Shown: positions 6,058 to 13,317 of the stretch, in pieces
Position numbering within the stretch: the stretch's first letter is position 1
Layout of the letters: each line of letters starts with the position of its first letter
Source: JBFFSQ01 sp041572275
GTDB lineage: Bacteria; Pseudomonadota; Gammaproteobacteria; SZUA-229
Direction of reading: 5' to 3'
NCBI GenBank assembly: GCA_041572275.1
Contig: JBFFSQ010000067.1
Location: forward strand, 1-13,772
DNA: 13,772 bases
Position numbers and translations under genes: made by a program
The notes under the pieces: generated by a model
Database searches by the model: none
Seen by the model: only the letters and a program-made list of their open reading frames with translations
What the model was told of the DNA's origin: nothing

Positions 6058-8038
6058 AGAAAAATAACGTCATCATTATCATCATGACGACCAGAAATAA
6101 AATTGTCATGATGCTGCCTGCACGTAAAAAGTCGATCACACGATAACCCCCGGGACCCATAATCAAAGCATTTACCTGATGAGTGGGTATCAGGAATGAG
6201 TTGGATGTCGCAATGGCAACGGTCAGTGCGAATACCGCTGGGTTGGCATCTACGCCAATGGCTATGTTAACGGCCAGGGGCACCAGTAATACGGTCGCGC
6301 CGACATTTGACATCACCAGTGTAAAGAAGGTGGCTAATACGGCTACAGCTGACTGTATGACCCAGATTGGCATATGACCGACAACGGACAGCGTTTGTTC
6401 GGCTATCCATTTTGCTGTGCCCGATGTTTCCACGGCCAGACCAAGGGGAATCAGAGAGGCGAGCAGGAATACAGTTTTCCAGCTTACGGCTTCATAGGCT
6501 TCTTCTATCGAAAGCACACCGGACAATACCATGCCCAGGGCACCTGTTAATAAGGCAATTGACAGACGAATATCAGTAAACAGCACCATAAACAGGGCGA
6601 TGCTAAAAAATACCAGGGCATGACCAAGCTTATGTGGGCGTAGTTCTTCGTGTGGGTATTCAGTGGTTACGACGACAAAGTTACGGTCGTGTTCTAATCG
6701 CGCGAGTATGGCCCATGGTGAATGCGTAATCAGTGTATCACCGGCTTGTAATGGCATATCACGAATACCATCACCTTCACGGTAGGTTTCACCCTGGCGA
6801 TGCAGTGCCATCATGGCAATGCCATAGCTCTTGCGTAGCCAGATGTCGCGCGCACTTTTTCCAATCAGTTGTGAGCCCGGTGGTATAACCACTTCACCAA
6901 CACCCGATTTGCTGGGCGACAGTGCATCGGCAAACACGTCGAGGTTTTTATGTAACTGTAACTTGTATTTCTCGATAAAGCCCTGGAGGCACTGTTGGGT
7001 CGCCAGAATACCGAGCACCATGTTAGCTTTAACTTCCATATCACGTGCCACACCACCGGCACCGATTGATATGTCGTTGTTTTTCATGACCGCTACAACG
7101 CGTATGCAATTGGTTGTTTCTATATCATTCAGGATTTCCCCCACCAGAGGGCTGTCTGCCGTTACGCTCACTTCGTGCATGGCGTAATTGATGCCATACA
7201 CATCCTGAAAATAGTGCATGGTGTTTTCGCCTTTGGTACCGACATCTTCTTTTTTACTAGGCAGTACCAGGCGACCGGCCAATACAAAGTAAATAATGCC
7301 GGTTGCGACCAGGGCCAGACCGATGGGTGTGACTGAAAAGAGGTTCCAGGTATGCATGTGCTGGTCGACGGGTAGTGCTTTGTTCGATGTCAGAATCAGG
7401 TCATTGAGCAGGATCAATGGGCTGGACCCTACCATGGTTACAGTACCGCCGAGGATGGCGCAGAAACCCATGGGCATGAGCAGGCGAGACATAGGCAGCC
7501 CTGAGCGAGCAGAAATACGTGATACGACAGGAAGAAACAGAGCTGCAGCGCCTACATTCTGCATAAAGCTGGAAATAATACCGACGGTGCCGGAAATGAT
7601 AGGGATGATTCGCGCTTCCCCTGTACCACCGACGTTTAGAATAAAGCTGGCAACTTTACTCATAATGCCGGTTTTGTCGAGACCGGCACCAATGATCATG
7701 ACGGCGATGATAGACATGACCGCGTTGCTGGAGAAACCATCAAACAGGTGTTTGGAGTCAACAAGCCCCTGTTCGAGTCCCATGTAAGGCGCTAACAGGC
7801 TGGTTAGCCCCAGTATAACCATAATGGTTGCTGCTGCGACATCGACGCCAACAACCTCAAACGCGAATAAATAAATGGTAAGTATGAGGATGGCGGTAAC
7901 CCAGGCGACTTCAATTGTGGGTACAGCAAATGACATGGCGATTGCAGCGAGTAAAAAGATACCCGCTGCAATCCATTGCTTGCGAGTCAGGCTCCCTGTT
8001 TGCGGGATGACCTGTTCTTCATCAGCTAATGTATTCAA
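6056..8038 (-). CDS. SLC13/DASS-type anion permease with two RCK_C (TrkA_C) domains
   Basis: This is an inner-membrane transporter of 660 residues. The N-terminal membrane half (about 22-258) carries MQNVGAAALFLP (159-170) and the C-terminal half (about 470-660) carries MSNVGATVLLVP (576-587). These repeated N-V-G-A segments are the paired hairpin motifs typical of the divalent anion:Na+ symporter/ion transporter superfamily. Between the halves lie two cytoplasmic regulatory domains of RCK_C type (about 285-365 and 378-455), the second with the usual VVIPPGSQLIGKSARDI and LQAGDTLI segments. Such domains usually bind small ligands and gate transport. Candidates for substrate are sulfate, other inorganic anions or dicarboxylates; the sequence does not decide. 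The start is TTG at 8036-8038, supported by AGGAG six bases upstream, with no good ATG nearby. It follows the USP-like gene by 76 bp and is probably in the same sigma-54 operon. Confidence 0.9.
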   Translation of the reverse strand: MNTLADEEQVIPQTGSLTRKQWIAAGIFLLAAIAMSFAVPTIEVAWVTAILILTIYLFAFEVVGVDVAAATIMVILGLTSLLAPYMGLEQGLVDSKHLFDGFSSNAVMSIIAVMIIGAGLDKTGIMSKVASFILNVGGTGEARIIPIISGTVGIISSFMQNVGAAALFLPVVSRISARSGLPMSRLLMPMGFCAILGGTVTMVGSSPLILLNDLILTSNKALPVDQHMHTWNLFSVTPIGLALVATGIIYFVLAGRLVLPSKKEDVGTKGENTMHYFQDVYGINYAMHEVSVTADSPLVGEILNDIETTNCIRVVAVMKNNDISIGAGGVARDMEVKANMVLGILATQQCLQGFIEKYKLQLHKNLDVFADALSPSKSGVGEVVIPPGSQLIGKSARDIWLRKSYGIAMMALHRQGETYREGDGIRDMPLQAGDTLITHSPWAILARLEHDRNFVVVTTEYPHEELRPHKLGHALVFFSIALFMVLFTDIRLSIALLTGALGMVLSGVLSIEEAYEAVSWKTVFLLASLIPLGLAVETSGTAKWIAEQTLSVVGHMPIWVIQSAVAVLATFFTLVMSNVGATVLLVPLAVNIAIGVDANPAVFALTVAIATSNSFLIPTHQVNALIMGPGGYRVIDFLRAGSIMTILFLVVMMIMMTLFF

Positions 8039-8044
8039 TTTTTG

Positions 8045-8049
8045 CTCCT
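8045..8049 (-). promoter_or_regulatory. Ribosome site that fixes the TTG start of the permease
   Basis: Read on the minus strand, the sequence is AGGAG, then CAAAAA, then TTG. The match is strong and the 6-base gap is ideal. The first internal methionine is M35, inside the first membrane segment, so TTG is the only reasonable start. Confidence 0.75.
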
Positions 8050-8114
8050 GGTGGTGAGTGGTAGTTCAATCGGTATTGACCTCGCCTGGGGGAGCGATGT
8101 TGTTTCGTACGGAT

Positions 8115-8675
8115 TTAAGCGGCTGTCACCATAGCGGCTGTTTTTCTATCACTATCCTGAATCAGGATGAGAGGTATTTTGTGGGAGTGACTGTGAAACT
8201 CCGGATTTTCGATGATCTCTTTGGCCAGCAGGTCATCCTTTGGCGCGAGCAGGCATTGAAGATTGGGGTGGTCATTGCAGAACTCCTGAAAAGCATCGGC
8301 CATTTCTTCAAGCAAGAATGTCGTTGTGCTCTTCCGGCCAGATTTTCTTAGACGTAGGCTCAGGGTGCTGGTTTTCTCCTGCAGCTTTACATCATCGCCG
8401 TGTGCGAGAATGTGAATATCTGTATTGAAGATGAAAGGTGTTGTCAGCAGGTAGTCGATGACCGCATCCGAGGCGTGACCATCAAATATCACAGCAACCT
8501 GAGGCTTGCGCTTTTGCGCAGGCTTGGATTTGATTGAGGAATATACCGGTGTATGGGTGGGAACATGACCGGTTTTTAAAAAACTCATCTTATCTGTACG
8601 GGATAGATGTTCGCCGGCATCGGCATGGGCCAGGGCAGACAGCATGCGCTTGAGGTCGCTGGTTAGTTTTTTCAT
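8115..8675 (-). CDS. Small alpha/beta protein, USP-like, linked to the permease
   Basis: This is a 186-residue soluble protein without a signal peptide, so it is probably cytoplasmic. Residues 1-35 form an amphipathic helical lead (DLKRMLSALAHADAGEHLS). A basic, proline-containing linker (36-57) follows. Residues 58-176 then look like one alpha/beta domain: PQVAVIFDG, a helix, DIHILAHG, a long polar helix (LLEEMADAFQEFCNDH), LQCLLAPKDD and KIPLILIQD. The strand-helix order resembles universal stress proteins, but the ATP-binding G-x2-G-x9-G(S/T) motif is missing. AAGGT about eight bases before ATG supports the start. It is the first gene after the sigma-54 promoter and leads into the permease. 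I infer that it modulates the permease or responds to the same signal. No family is recognised with certainty. Confidence 0.72.
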   Translation of the reverse strand: MKKLTSDLKRMLSALAHADAGEHLSRTDKMSFLKTGHVPTHTPVYSSIKSKPAQKRKPQVAVIFDGHASDAVIDYLLTTPFIFNTDIHILAHGDDVKLQEKTSTLSLRLRKSGRKSTTTFLLEEMADAFQEFCNDHPNLQCLLAPKDDLLAKEIIENPEFHSHSHKIPLILIQDSDRKTAAMVTAA

Positions 8676-8710
8676 TGAATGTACCTTGATAAATTGTTTG
8701 GTTATTCAAT

Positions 8711-8726
8711 TGCATGCTCTGTGCCA
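8711..8726 (-). promoter_or_regulatory. Sigma-54 (-24/-12) promoter for the USP-like/permease operon
   Basis: On the minus strand this reads TGGCACAGAGCATGCA. The invariant GG (8725-8724) and GC (8713-8712) are exactly ten bases apart, and TGGCAC and TGCA match the RpoN consensus TGGCAC-N5-TTGCA with one mismatch in the -12 box. Transcription would start near 8701, about 25 bases before the ATG at 8675. A gene for a sigma-54 activator of the NtrC family lies in the divergent operon, which is the expected partner. Confidence 0.8.
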
Positions 8727-8790
8727 GTTTTGGTGTCTGGTTAAGTGATTGAATATTAAGGAAGTTTTAATTGTTGGTTATGGTGGTGGT

Positions 8791-8805
8791 GTTTCATAAT
8801 GAAAC
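8791..8805. promoter_or_regulatory. Activator site 1: perfect 15-bp palindrome
   Basis: GTTTCAT-A-ATGAAAC has 7-bp arms around one central base. Its centre is about 73 bp upstream of the -24 GG of the sigma-54 promoter, within the usual range for an NtrC-type upstream activating sequence. Two related sites follow at 8859 and 8879. Confidence 0.65.
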
Positions 8806-8858
8806 GAGTGACTGGGAGTGGAGGGGGAAAGCCTGAACGCTCGCGGTTGCAGGGGTTT

Positions 8859-8873
8859 GATTCAATATGCAAC
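8859..8873. promoter_or_regulatory. Activator site 2: degenerate
   Basis: GATTCAATATGCAAC matches site 1 at 11 of 15 positions, keeping TTCA on the left and AAC on the right. Its centre lies 20 bp from site 3, about two helical turns, which would place two regulator dimers on the same face of the DNA. Confidence 0.45.
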
Positions 8874-8878
8874 AATGT

Positions 8879-8893
8879 GTTTCATATTGTAAC
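8879..8893. promoter_or_regulatory. Activator site 3, next to the kinase start
   Basis: GTTTCATATTGTAAC matches site 1 at 13 of 15 positions and is itself an imperfect palindrome (5 of 7 arm positions). It ends 17 bases before the kinase ATG at 8911, so it can serve both as a distant activator site for the permease operon and as a site of control for the kinase/regulator operon. Confidence 0.58.
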
Positions 8894-8910
8894 GACCGAA
8901 GTATGTTGCT

Positions 8911-10386
8911 ATGACCAGTTTGCGTCAGAAAATCACCCTTTCCTACTCGCTGTTTGCCAGTCTGATATTTCTACTTTCCATTTTTGCATTTGCTGATTTG
9001 CTGTTTCTTGAAAGCCAGATAGATGAGGGACGTGTCATTAACCTGCTCAAGGATGATGTGCTGGATATGCGGCGTCATGAAAAAAATTTGATGCTCTACC
9101 AGAACCCTGCTGAGCTGGATCAGATTGAGCAACTGGGCCTACGAGTTGATGACAATATATCCAGTCATCAATCTCTGTATATGAATTTACTGGGGGAGCA
9201 ACGATTCAATACGCTGATTAACGATATACAGCACTATCGTGAATTATTTGTTAACTACAAACTGTCAACGGACTCGAACCCGTTGAACCAGTCAGAGCTT
9301 GACGATATTCGCCTGCTTGGCCAACAGGTTTCAGGAGCGGTCAGTTTGCTGGCAATGGATGAGCGCCAGCAGCTGGTGGCCAGGGCTAATCAGAGCCAGT
9401 GGGCACTGGCCGGGGCCATTCTGGTGATGGGTATTATTGTGGTTGCCATTGGTTGGCGCATGAGCCGAGTTGTGAGTGCGCCGTTAAAGCAGATGGAAAA
9501 AAAGCTGGCATATATTTCCAATGGTCGTTTTGACTACTTAAAGCCAGTAAGCCAGGATCGTGAATTTATCAACTTCACTCATGCATTTAACCGTATGTTA
9601 CATGAGCTCGATTTACGCCACCGACGTTTACTGCAGGCGGAAAAACTGGCTTCATTAGGTGTTCTGGTGTCCGGAGTTGCTCACGAGTTGAATAATCCAC
9701 TGGGCAATATCTCGTCGTCCTGTCAGCTATTGGTCGAGGAACTGGATGATGTCGATCCAAAAATGCAACGGGAATGGCTACAGCAGATTGATGATGAAAC
9801 TGTGCGCGCCCAGCATATTGTAAAAGCACTGCTGGAATACGGTCAGAAGCAGTCGTTTACTTTGCAGCCTTTGTTGCTTAAAGAGGTTGTGGATAGAAGC
9901 TTGCTGTTACTGCGTAACCAGCTTAAGCGAGCGGCCGCTATCACCGTTGATATTCAGGAAGGTTTTAGCATTCGGGCTGATATGCAACGTATGCAACAGG
10001 TGTTTATCAATATCATCAGAAATGCGCTGAATGCAGGTGGCGATGATGTGCAGATCAGCATTCGGGCGTATACAGGTGGCACCATGACATCAACAGAGCA
10101 AGATAGTATGCATTTTGTCGGTGACACGGATTGTGTCCTTAATCAGGAGCTAACCTATTGTGCAATTGAGATTGCGGATAATGGGCCAGGTATAGCGGCT
10201 GACATTATCGATAAGATATTTGATCCATTTTTTACTACGGACGAACCCGGTCATGGTAGTGGGCTCGGTTTATATATTGTGCAGGAAATTATTGAGGAAC
10301 ATGATGGCTGTATTGGTGTTGCCAGTGTTCTGGGTGAAGGCAGCCGATTTATTATTCGGCTACCCTGTGGCGAGGCAAGCGTATGA
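8911..10386 (+). CDS. Membrane sensor histidine kinase of an NtrC-type pair
   Basis: This 491-residue kinase is the sensor for the regulator encoded next to it. It has TM1 (about 8-30) and an extracytoplasmic helical domain (about 31-162) with DMRRHEKNLMLY near its start, as in four-helix-bundle MCP-like sensor domains. TM2 (about 164-182) and HAMP (about 184-237) follow. The HisKA domain has the phospho-acceptor H258 in GVAHELNNPLGNI, and the ATPase domain has N371 (NIIRNALNA), DNGPG (423-427), FDPFF and GHGSGLG (447-453). All catalytic boxes look intact. There is no PAS domain, so the signal is probably read by the periplasmic bundle. The first ATG after the spacer is used; CGAAG about ten bases upstream is a weak ribosome site. 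The stop overlaps the regulator start. The ligand is not shown by the sequence; the divergent anion permease makes its substrate a reasonable candidate. Confidence 0.93.
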   Translation: MTSLRQKITLSYSLFASLIFLLSIFAFADLLFLESQIDEGRVINLLKDDVLDMRRHEKNLMLYQNPAELDQIEQLGLRVDDNISSHQSLYMNLLGEQRFNTLINDIQHYRELFVNYKLSTDSNPLNQSELDDIRLLGQQVSGAVSLLAMDERQQLVARANQSQWALAGAILVMGIIVVAIGWRMSRVVSAPLKQMEKKLAYISNGRFDYLKPVSQDREFINFTHAFNRMLHELDLRHRRLLQAEKLASLGVLVSGVAHELNNPLGNISSSCQLLVEELDDVDPKMQREWLQQIDDETVRAQHIVKALLEYGQKQSFTLQPLLLKEVVDRSLLLLRNQLKRAAAITVDIQEGFSIRADMQRMQQVFINIIRNALNAGGDDVQISIRAYTGGTMTSTEQDSMHFVGDTDCVLNQELTYCAIEIADNGPGIAADIIDKIFDPFFTTDEPGHGSGLGLYIVQEIIEEHDGCIGVASVLGEGSRFIIRLPCGEASV

Positions 10387-11750
10387 CTATTGATGCCCAG
10401 TCAGCACGTCTGCTAGTGATAGATGATGAAGCTGTTGCGGTTAAAAATCTCGCGTATGCGCTGGAGAAAACAGGTTATCAGGTGACTAAGCGCACCTCAG
10501 GGCCGGGTGGGATAGACGCATTGGACAATATGCAATTTGATGTCGTGCTGACTGATCTACGTATGGAATATGTCGATGGTATGGCGATATTGCAGAAGGC
10601 GAAATCTGTGGATGCGGATGTCGAAGTGATCATGATTACCGGTCACGCCAACCTGACATCGGCCGTGGATGCGATGAAAGCAGGCGCCTTTCATTATATC
10701 GAAAAGCCTTTTCGTTTTGATGAGGTACGCGAAATAGTCTCCAGGGCAGTGGAACTGGTGCAGACAAAACGACAGAACCGCACGTTACAATTCCTGGTTG
10801 ATCAGGAAACCAGGGGACCACGGTTTATTACTCAGGATGCCGGTATTCAACGGTTGTTAAAGAATGTGAGTCAGATTGCGCCAACGGATTGTTCTGTTTT
10901 AATTTCTGGTGAAAGTGGTACGGGTAAAGAATTGGTTGCCCGTTATCTTCATCAACACAGTCATCGTGTAGATAAGCCATTCATTGCTATCAACTGTGGT
11001 GCCTTTCAGGAAGAATTGCTGGCGAATGAACTGTTTGGTCATGAAAAGGGGGCTTTCACCGGCGCCCATGAGTCACGTGCCGGGTTAATTGAAGCTGCAG
11101 ATGGTGGCACCCTGTTTCTTGATGAAATCGGCGAAATGTCATTGCCGATGCAGGTTAAACTATTACGTGTGATACAGGAGCATGAGCTGCAGCGGTTGGG
11201 GAGTACCGAAACAATACCGGTTGATGTGCGTTATGTTGCTGCAACCAATCGTAATCTGGAAGATGAAATTACACAGGGGCGATTCCGGCAGGATTTATTT
11301 TATCGTTTGAATGTTGTTTCGCTTCATTTGCCACCATTGGCTGAACGGCGAGATGATATTCCGCTGTTGGCGTATTATTTTCTGAAAAAACATTCATTAC
11401 GTATGGGGCGTACTGTGTCTGATATTTCACAGGATGCACTGGAAAAATTAATTAGATATGATTTTCCAGGTAATGTTAGAGAACTGGAGAATATTATTGA
11501 GCGAGGGATTGCGCTTGCAACGGATAATCATTTTACGACAGATCAGCTGCCCGATAATGTTTTTGGTAATACAGTAAAAGTCTTTCGTTCAGATGACACC
11601 CAGATGGCCACCCTTGATCAGCGAGAAGAGGAATATATTCGCTGGGTCCTTAAAGAAACTGGGTGGAACCGAACAAAGACGGCTGAGATACTGGGAATTG
11701 CACGAGCATCTTTGTGGCGTAAATTGAAAAGATATGGCATCGATGAGTGA
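10383..11750 (+). CDS. Sigma-54-dependent response regulator (NtrC family)
   Basis: This 455-residue transcription activator has a receiver domain (about 8-125) with acidic D14/D15, phospho-acceptor D58 (LTDLRM), T86 and K108 (EKPF). The AAA+ domain (about 147-380) carries Walker A GESGTGKE (176-183), the sigma-54-contacting GAFTGA loop (223-228), Walker B LFLDE (D247, E248) and FRQDLFYRLNV, whose arginines include the finger candidates. The C-terminal Fis-type helix-turn-helix (about 427-451) contains NRTKTAEILGIARASLWRKL. Length and order match full members such as NtrC and AtoC. ATGA joins it to the kinase stop with a 4-bp overlap, so the two are translationally coupled. It should be phosphorylated by the kinase and bind the palindromes at 8791-8893 to open the sigma-54 promoter at 8711-8726. 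This target is inferred from position and sequence. Confidence 0.95.
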   Translation: MTIDAQSARLLVIDDEAVAVKNLAYALEKTGYQVTKRTSGPGGIDALDNMQFDVVLTDLRMEYVDGMAILQKAKSVDADVEVIMITGHANLTSAVDAMKAGAFHYIEKPFRFDEVREIVSRAVELVQTKRQNRTLQFLVDQETRGPRFITQDAGIQRLLKNVSQIAPTDCSVLISGESGTGKELVARYLHQHSHRVDKPFIAINCGAFQEELLANELFGHEKGAFTGAHESRAGLIEAADGGTLFLDEIGEMSLPMQVKLLRVIQEHELQRLGSTETIPVDVRYVAATNRNLEDEITQGRFRQDLFYRLNVVSLHLPPLAERRDDIPLLAYYFLKKHSLRMGRTVSDISQDALEKLIRYDFPGNVRELENIIERGIALATDNHFTTDQLPDNVFGNTVKVFRSDDTQMATLDQREEEYIRWVLKETGWNRTKTAEILGIARASLWRKLKRYGIDE

Positions 11751-11806
11751 TTAAATCGAGGTTGGGTTGTTTGATCAGGTGTCTTTAACAGTGACTGGAT
11801 ATTGAA

Positions 11807-12220
11807 ATGAATTTATCACTATCTGACGTTCTTGAATTAACCAAAACAGAAATCACGAGTGTTTTGGGTGAGGAAGTCACATTAGGAATGCCAGACAGTT
11901 CAGGTTCAGGGCTGTTTCTATTTCCGTATCAGTTATTATTTGATCCAGTCTTTGTTAATGATAGGCACAAGATGGATGAAAATGTGACGTCTCAAAGATA
12001 CATTCTTAAGTGTCTGATGGTTCCTGGTTCGTCACAAAATTATGAAATACTCAGTAAGGCTTTTGATTCGCTGGTATCAATCCAGAGTTCCAAATTGGCC
12101 GAACAGATAACACTAATGGCATTGAGCAATGTAACTACCGAAGATCTGTGTAGAATCTTCTCTAGTGCGGGTGTAAGTTTCAGGCTCTCAATCCCATTTG
12201 AATTGCGATGGGCCGTATAG
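11807..12220 (+). CDS. Pvc16 N-terminal-domain (DUF4255)-like protein, orphan
   Basis: This is a 137-residue protein without signal peptide or membrane segment. The layout resembles the Pvc16 N-terminal domain of contractile phage-like particles: an initial helix (LSLSDVLELTKTEITSVLG), a strand with LFLFPYQLLFDP where the family has a line such as LYLYRV, then a helix NYEILSKAFDSLVS. After that comes the closing TTEDLCRIFSSAGVSFRLSIPFELRW, close to the family's pattern of a helix followed by RLS-plus-aromatic strands. In PVC and related systems this protein caps the tail tube or sheath end. No sheath, tube, baseplate or spike gene is in this window, so a particle role is doubtful and the assignment rests on recall. 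The gene follows the regulator by 56 bp, has a weak ribosome site, and could be read through from it. Confidence 0.5.
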   Translation: MNLSLSDVLELTKTEITSVLGEEVTLGMPDSSGSGLFLFPYQLLFDPVFVNDRHKMDENVTSQRYILKCLMVPGSSQNYEILSKAFDSLVSIQSSKLAEQITLMALSNVTTEDLCRIFSSAGVSFRLSIPFELRWAV

Positions 12221-12291
12221 TGTACGTAAAGTCCTTAAGTGGTGTTTTTTCTGATACGGGTAGTCTGAAATAACTGAATAAAGAGTCTCGA

Positions 12292-12948
12292 ATGATGCGA
12301 GATATAATGAGATCAAATTTTATTGTTGTCATTCTTATTTTGCTATTTCAGTCATCTGAAGTGGCCGCGCAAGAGTATGATTGGATTATTGGTCTGTCTT
12401 ATGACGCAATATCTTTGGATATTAATTCCCTGCAAGAAAATTCTGAAACGACATCTTTAGATGACTCAAGAAGTATCAATCCAAGTGTGTTAGCGCGCAG
12501 TCAATTTAATCAGCTTGGGAAGTTTATGGATATCAGGGCAGGTTATTATATGGAGTATGGTCTTGATGTTGTCAGGTTGAAACAGGGCGAAGTGTATGAT
12601 GCCTATAATACCTTTTCTTACATAGATCCAGGTACGACTGTCAGCGGTTTATATGCGCACTTGCATCCGGTGTTGGCCATTAAAAGTGATGGTTTGACAT
12701 TGGGGCTGGGTCTTGGTTTGACACTGGTTAAGGTGAGTGGTGATTATATGGTCGAATGGTGGGGTAGAGAGCCAAGTATAGAAAGCCTGGATTGGCAAGA
12801 GGTTTCGCTTACCACAAGACTTTTTATTGAAGGCGAAAATAAAAATTTTATATGGGGTATGAGATTGCATGATATAAGCAATGATGATGCGCTATATGAT
12901 TATGACATGGATTTTTTTACCCTTTATTTTGGTTATAAATTTAATTAG
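12292..12948 (+). CDS. Exported beta-rich protein, possible outer-membrane barrel
   Basis: This is a 218-residue protein with a signal peptide (NFIVVILILLFQSSEVAA before QE). The mature chain is full of alternating strands with aromatic ends: DWIIGLSYDAISLDI, FMDIRAGYYMEYGLDVV, LTLGLGLGLTLVKVSGDY, EVSLTTRLFIEGE, FIWGMRLHDI. The C-terminus is DFFTLYFGYKFN, near the outer-membrane signature except that asparagine, not phenylalanine, is last. It could be a small 8-stranded barrel or a soluble beta-sandwich. The start could also be the ATG at 12295 or 12307; AAAGAG lies upstream of the first. It follows the Pvc16-like gene by 71 bp. No family or function is recognised. Confidence 0.7.
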   Translation: MMRDIMRSNFIVVILILLFQSSEVAAQEYDWIIGLSYDAISLDINSLQENSETTSLDDSRSINPSVLARSQFNQLGKFMDIRAGYYMEYGLDVVRLKQGEVYDAYNTFSYIDPGTTVSGLYAHLHPVLAIKSDGLTLGLGLGLTLVKVSGDYMVEWWGREPSIESLDWQEVSLTTRLFIEGENKNFIWGMRLHDISNDDALYDYDMDFFTLYFGYKFN

Positions 12949-13026
12949 GGATGTAAGGAAGTAAAGCGACAGTAATTAACGAGAATGGACAAGGTGAATG
13001 TCTGTCACTTATACGAGTTGGTTTTT

Positions 13027-13260
13027 ATGTGGTATTTGAACCTTGAAGAGAAGATAAAGCATAGGGCAACATTAAGAAAATGTGAGCGCTGTGGCTTGTT
13101 TTTTAAGAAACAACTGGATAGGTGTCCACATTGCAGTCAATTGGATGATGAAGCGCTTTTAAGGCAAATTGCACGAAGATCTAACTACAGAGTAAATTTA
13201 GGTCGTGGTATGTTGATAGGCGCTATTGCATTAGTGCTGATCATGCTTTTGATGTTGTAA
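13027..13260 (+). CDS. Zinc-ribbon protein with C-terminal membrane anchor
   Basis: This is a small protein with a CERCG...CPHC zinc ribbon (two CxxC pairs ten residues apart) and a hydrophobic C-terminus (GRGMLIGAIALVLIMLLML) that ends the chain, so the ribbon would face the cytoplasm and the tail would sit in the inner membrane. The open frame extends up to an ATG at 12985, but the added 14 residues (MDKVNVCHLY...) look unrelated and that ATG lacks a well-placed ribosome site. I prefer the ATG at 13027, giving MWYLNLEEKIKHRATLRKCE. With this start it has 77 residues, and the cysteines are at 19, 22, 33 and 36. The role is unknown; a binding platform for protein or RNA is possible. It may be co-transcribed with the following membrane gene 57 bp downstream. 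Confidence 0.68.
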   Translation: MWYLNLEEKIKHRATLRKCERCGLFFKKQLDRCPHCSQLDDEALLRQIARRSNYRVNLGRGMLIGAIALVLIMLLML

Positions 13261-13317
13261 TCGAATACCATGACAGCCTCTGTGGAGGATTAATTCCATT
13301 AAGGTATTATAATCAGC

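Noticed and set aside
6183..7787. Several plus-strand open frames of 64-163 codons opposite the permease
   Set aside because: They are antisense shadows of a clear SLC13 gene, with no ribosome sites or recognisable protein character.
12303..12308. Perfect TATAAT inside the 5' end of the beta-rich protein gene
   Set aside because: It lies within the coding sequence (GAT ATA ATG), has no -35 at the right distance, and is expected by chance in AT-rich DNA.
13284..13290. Strong ribosome-site match GGAGGAT before the last gene
   Set aside because: No ATG, GTG or TTG in a suitable position follows it, and it is part of a small CCTC-TGTG-GAGG hairpin.
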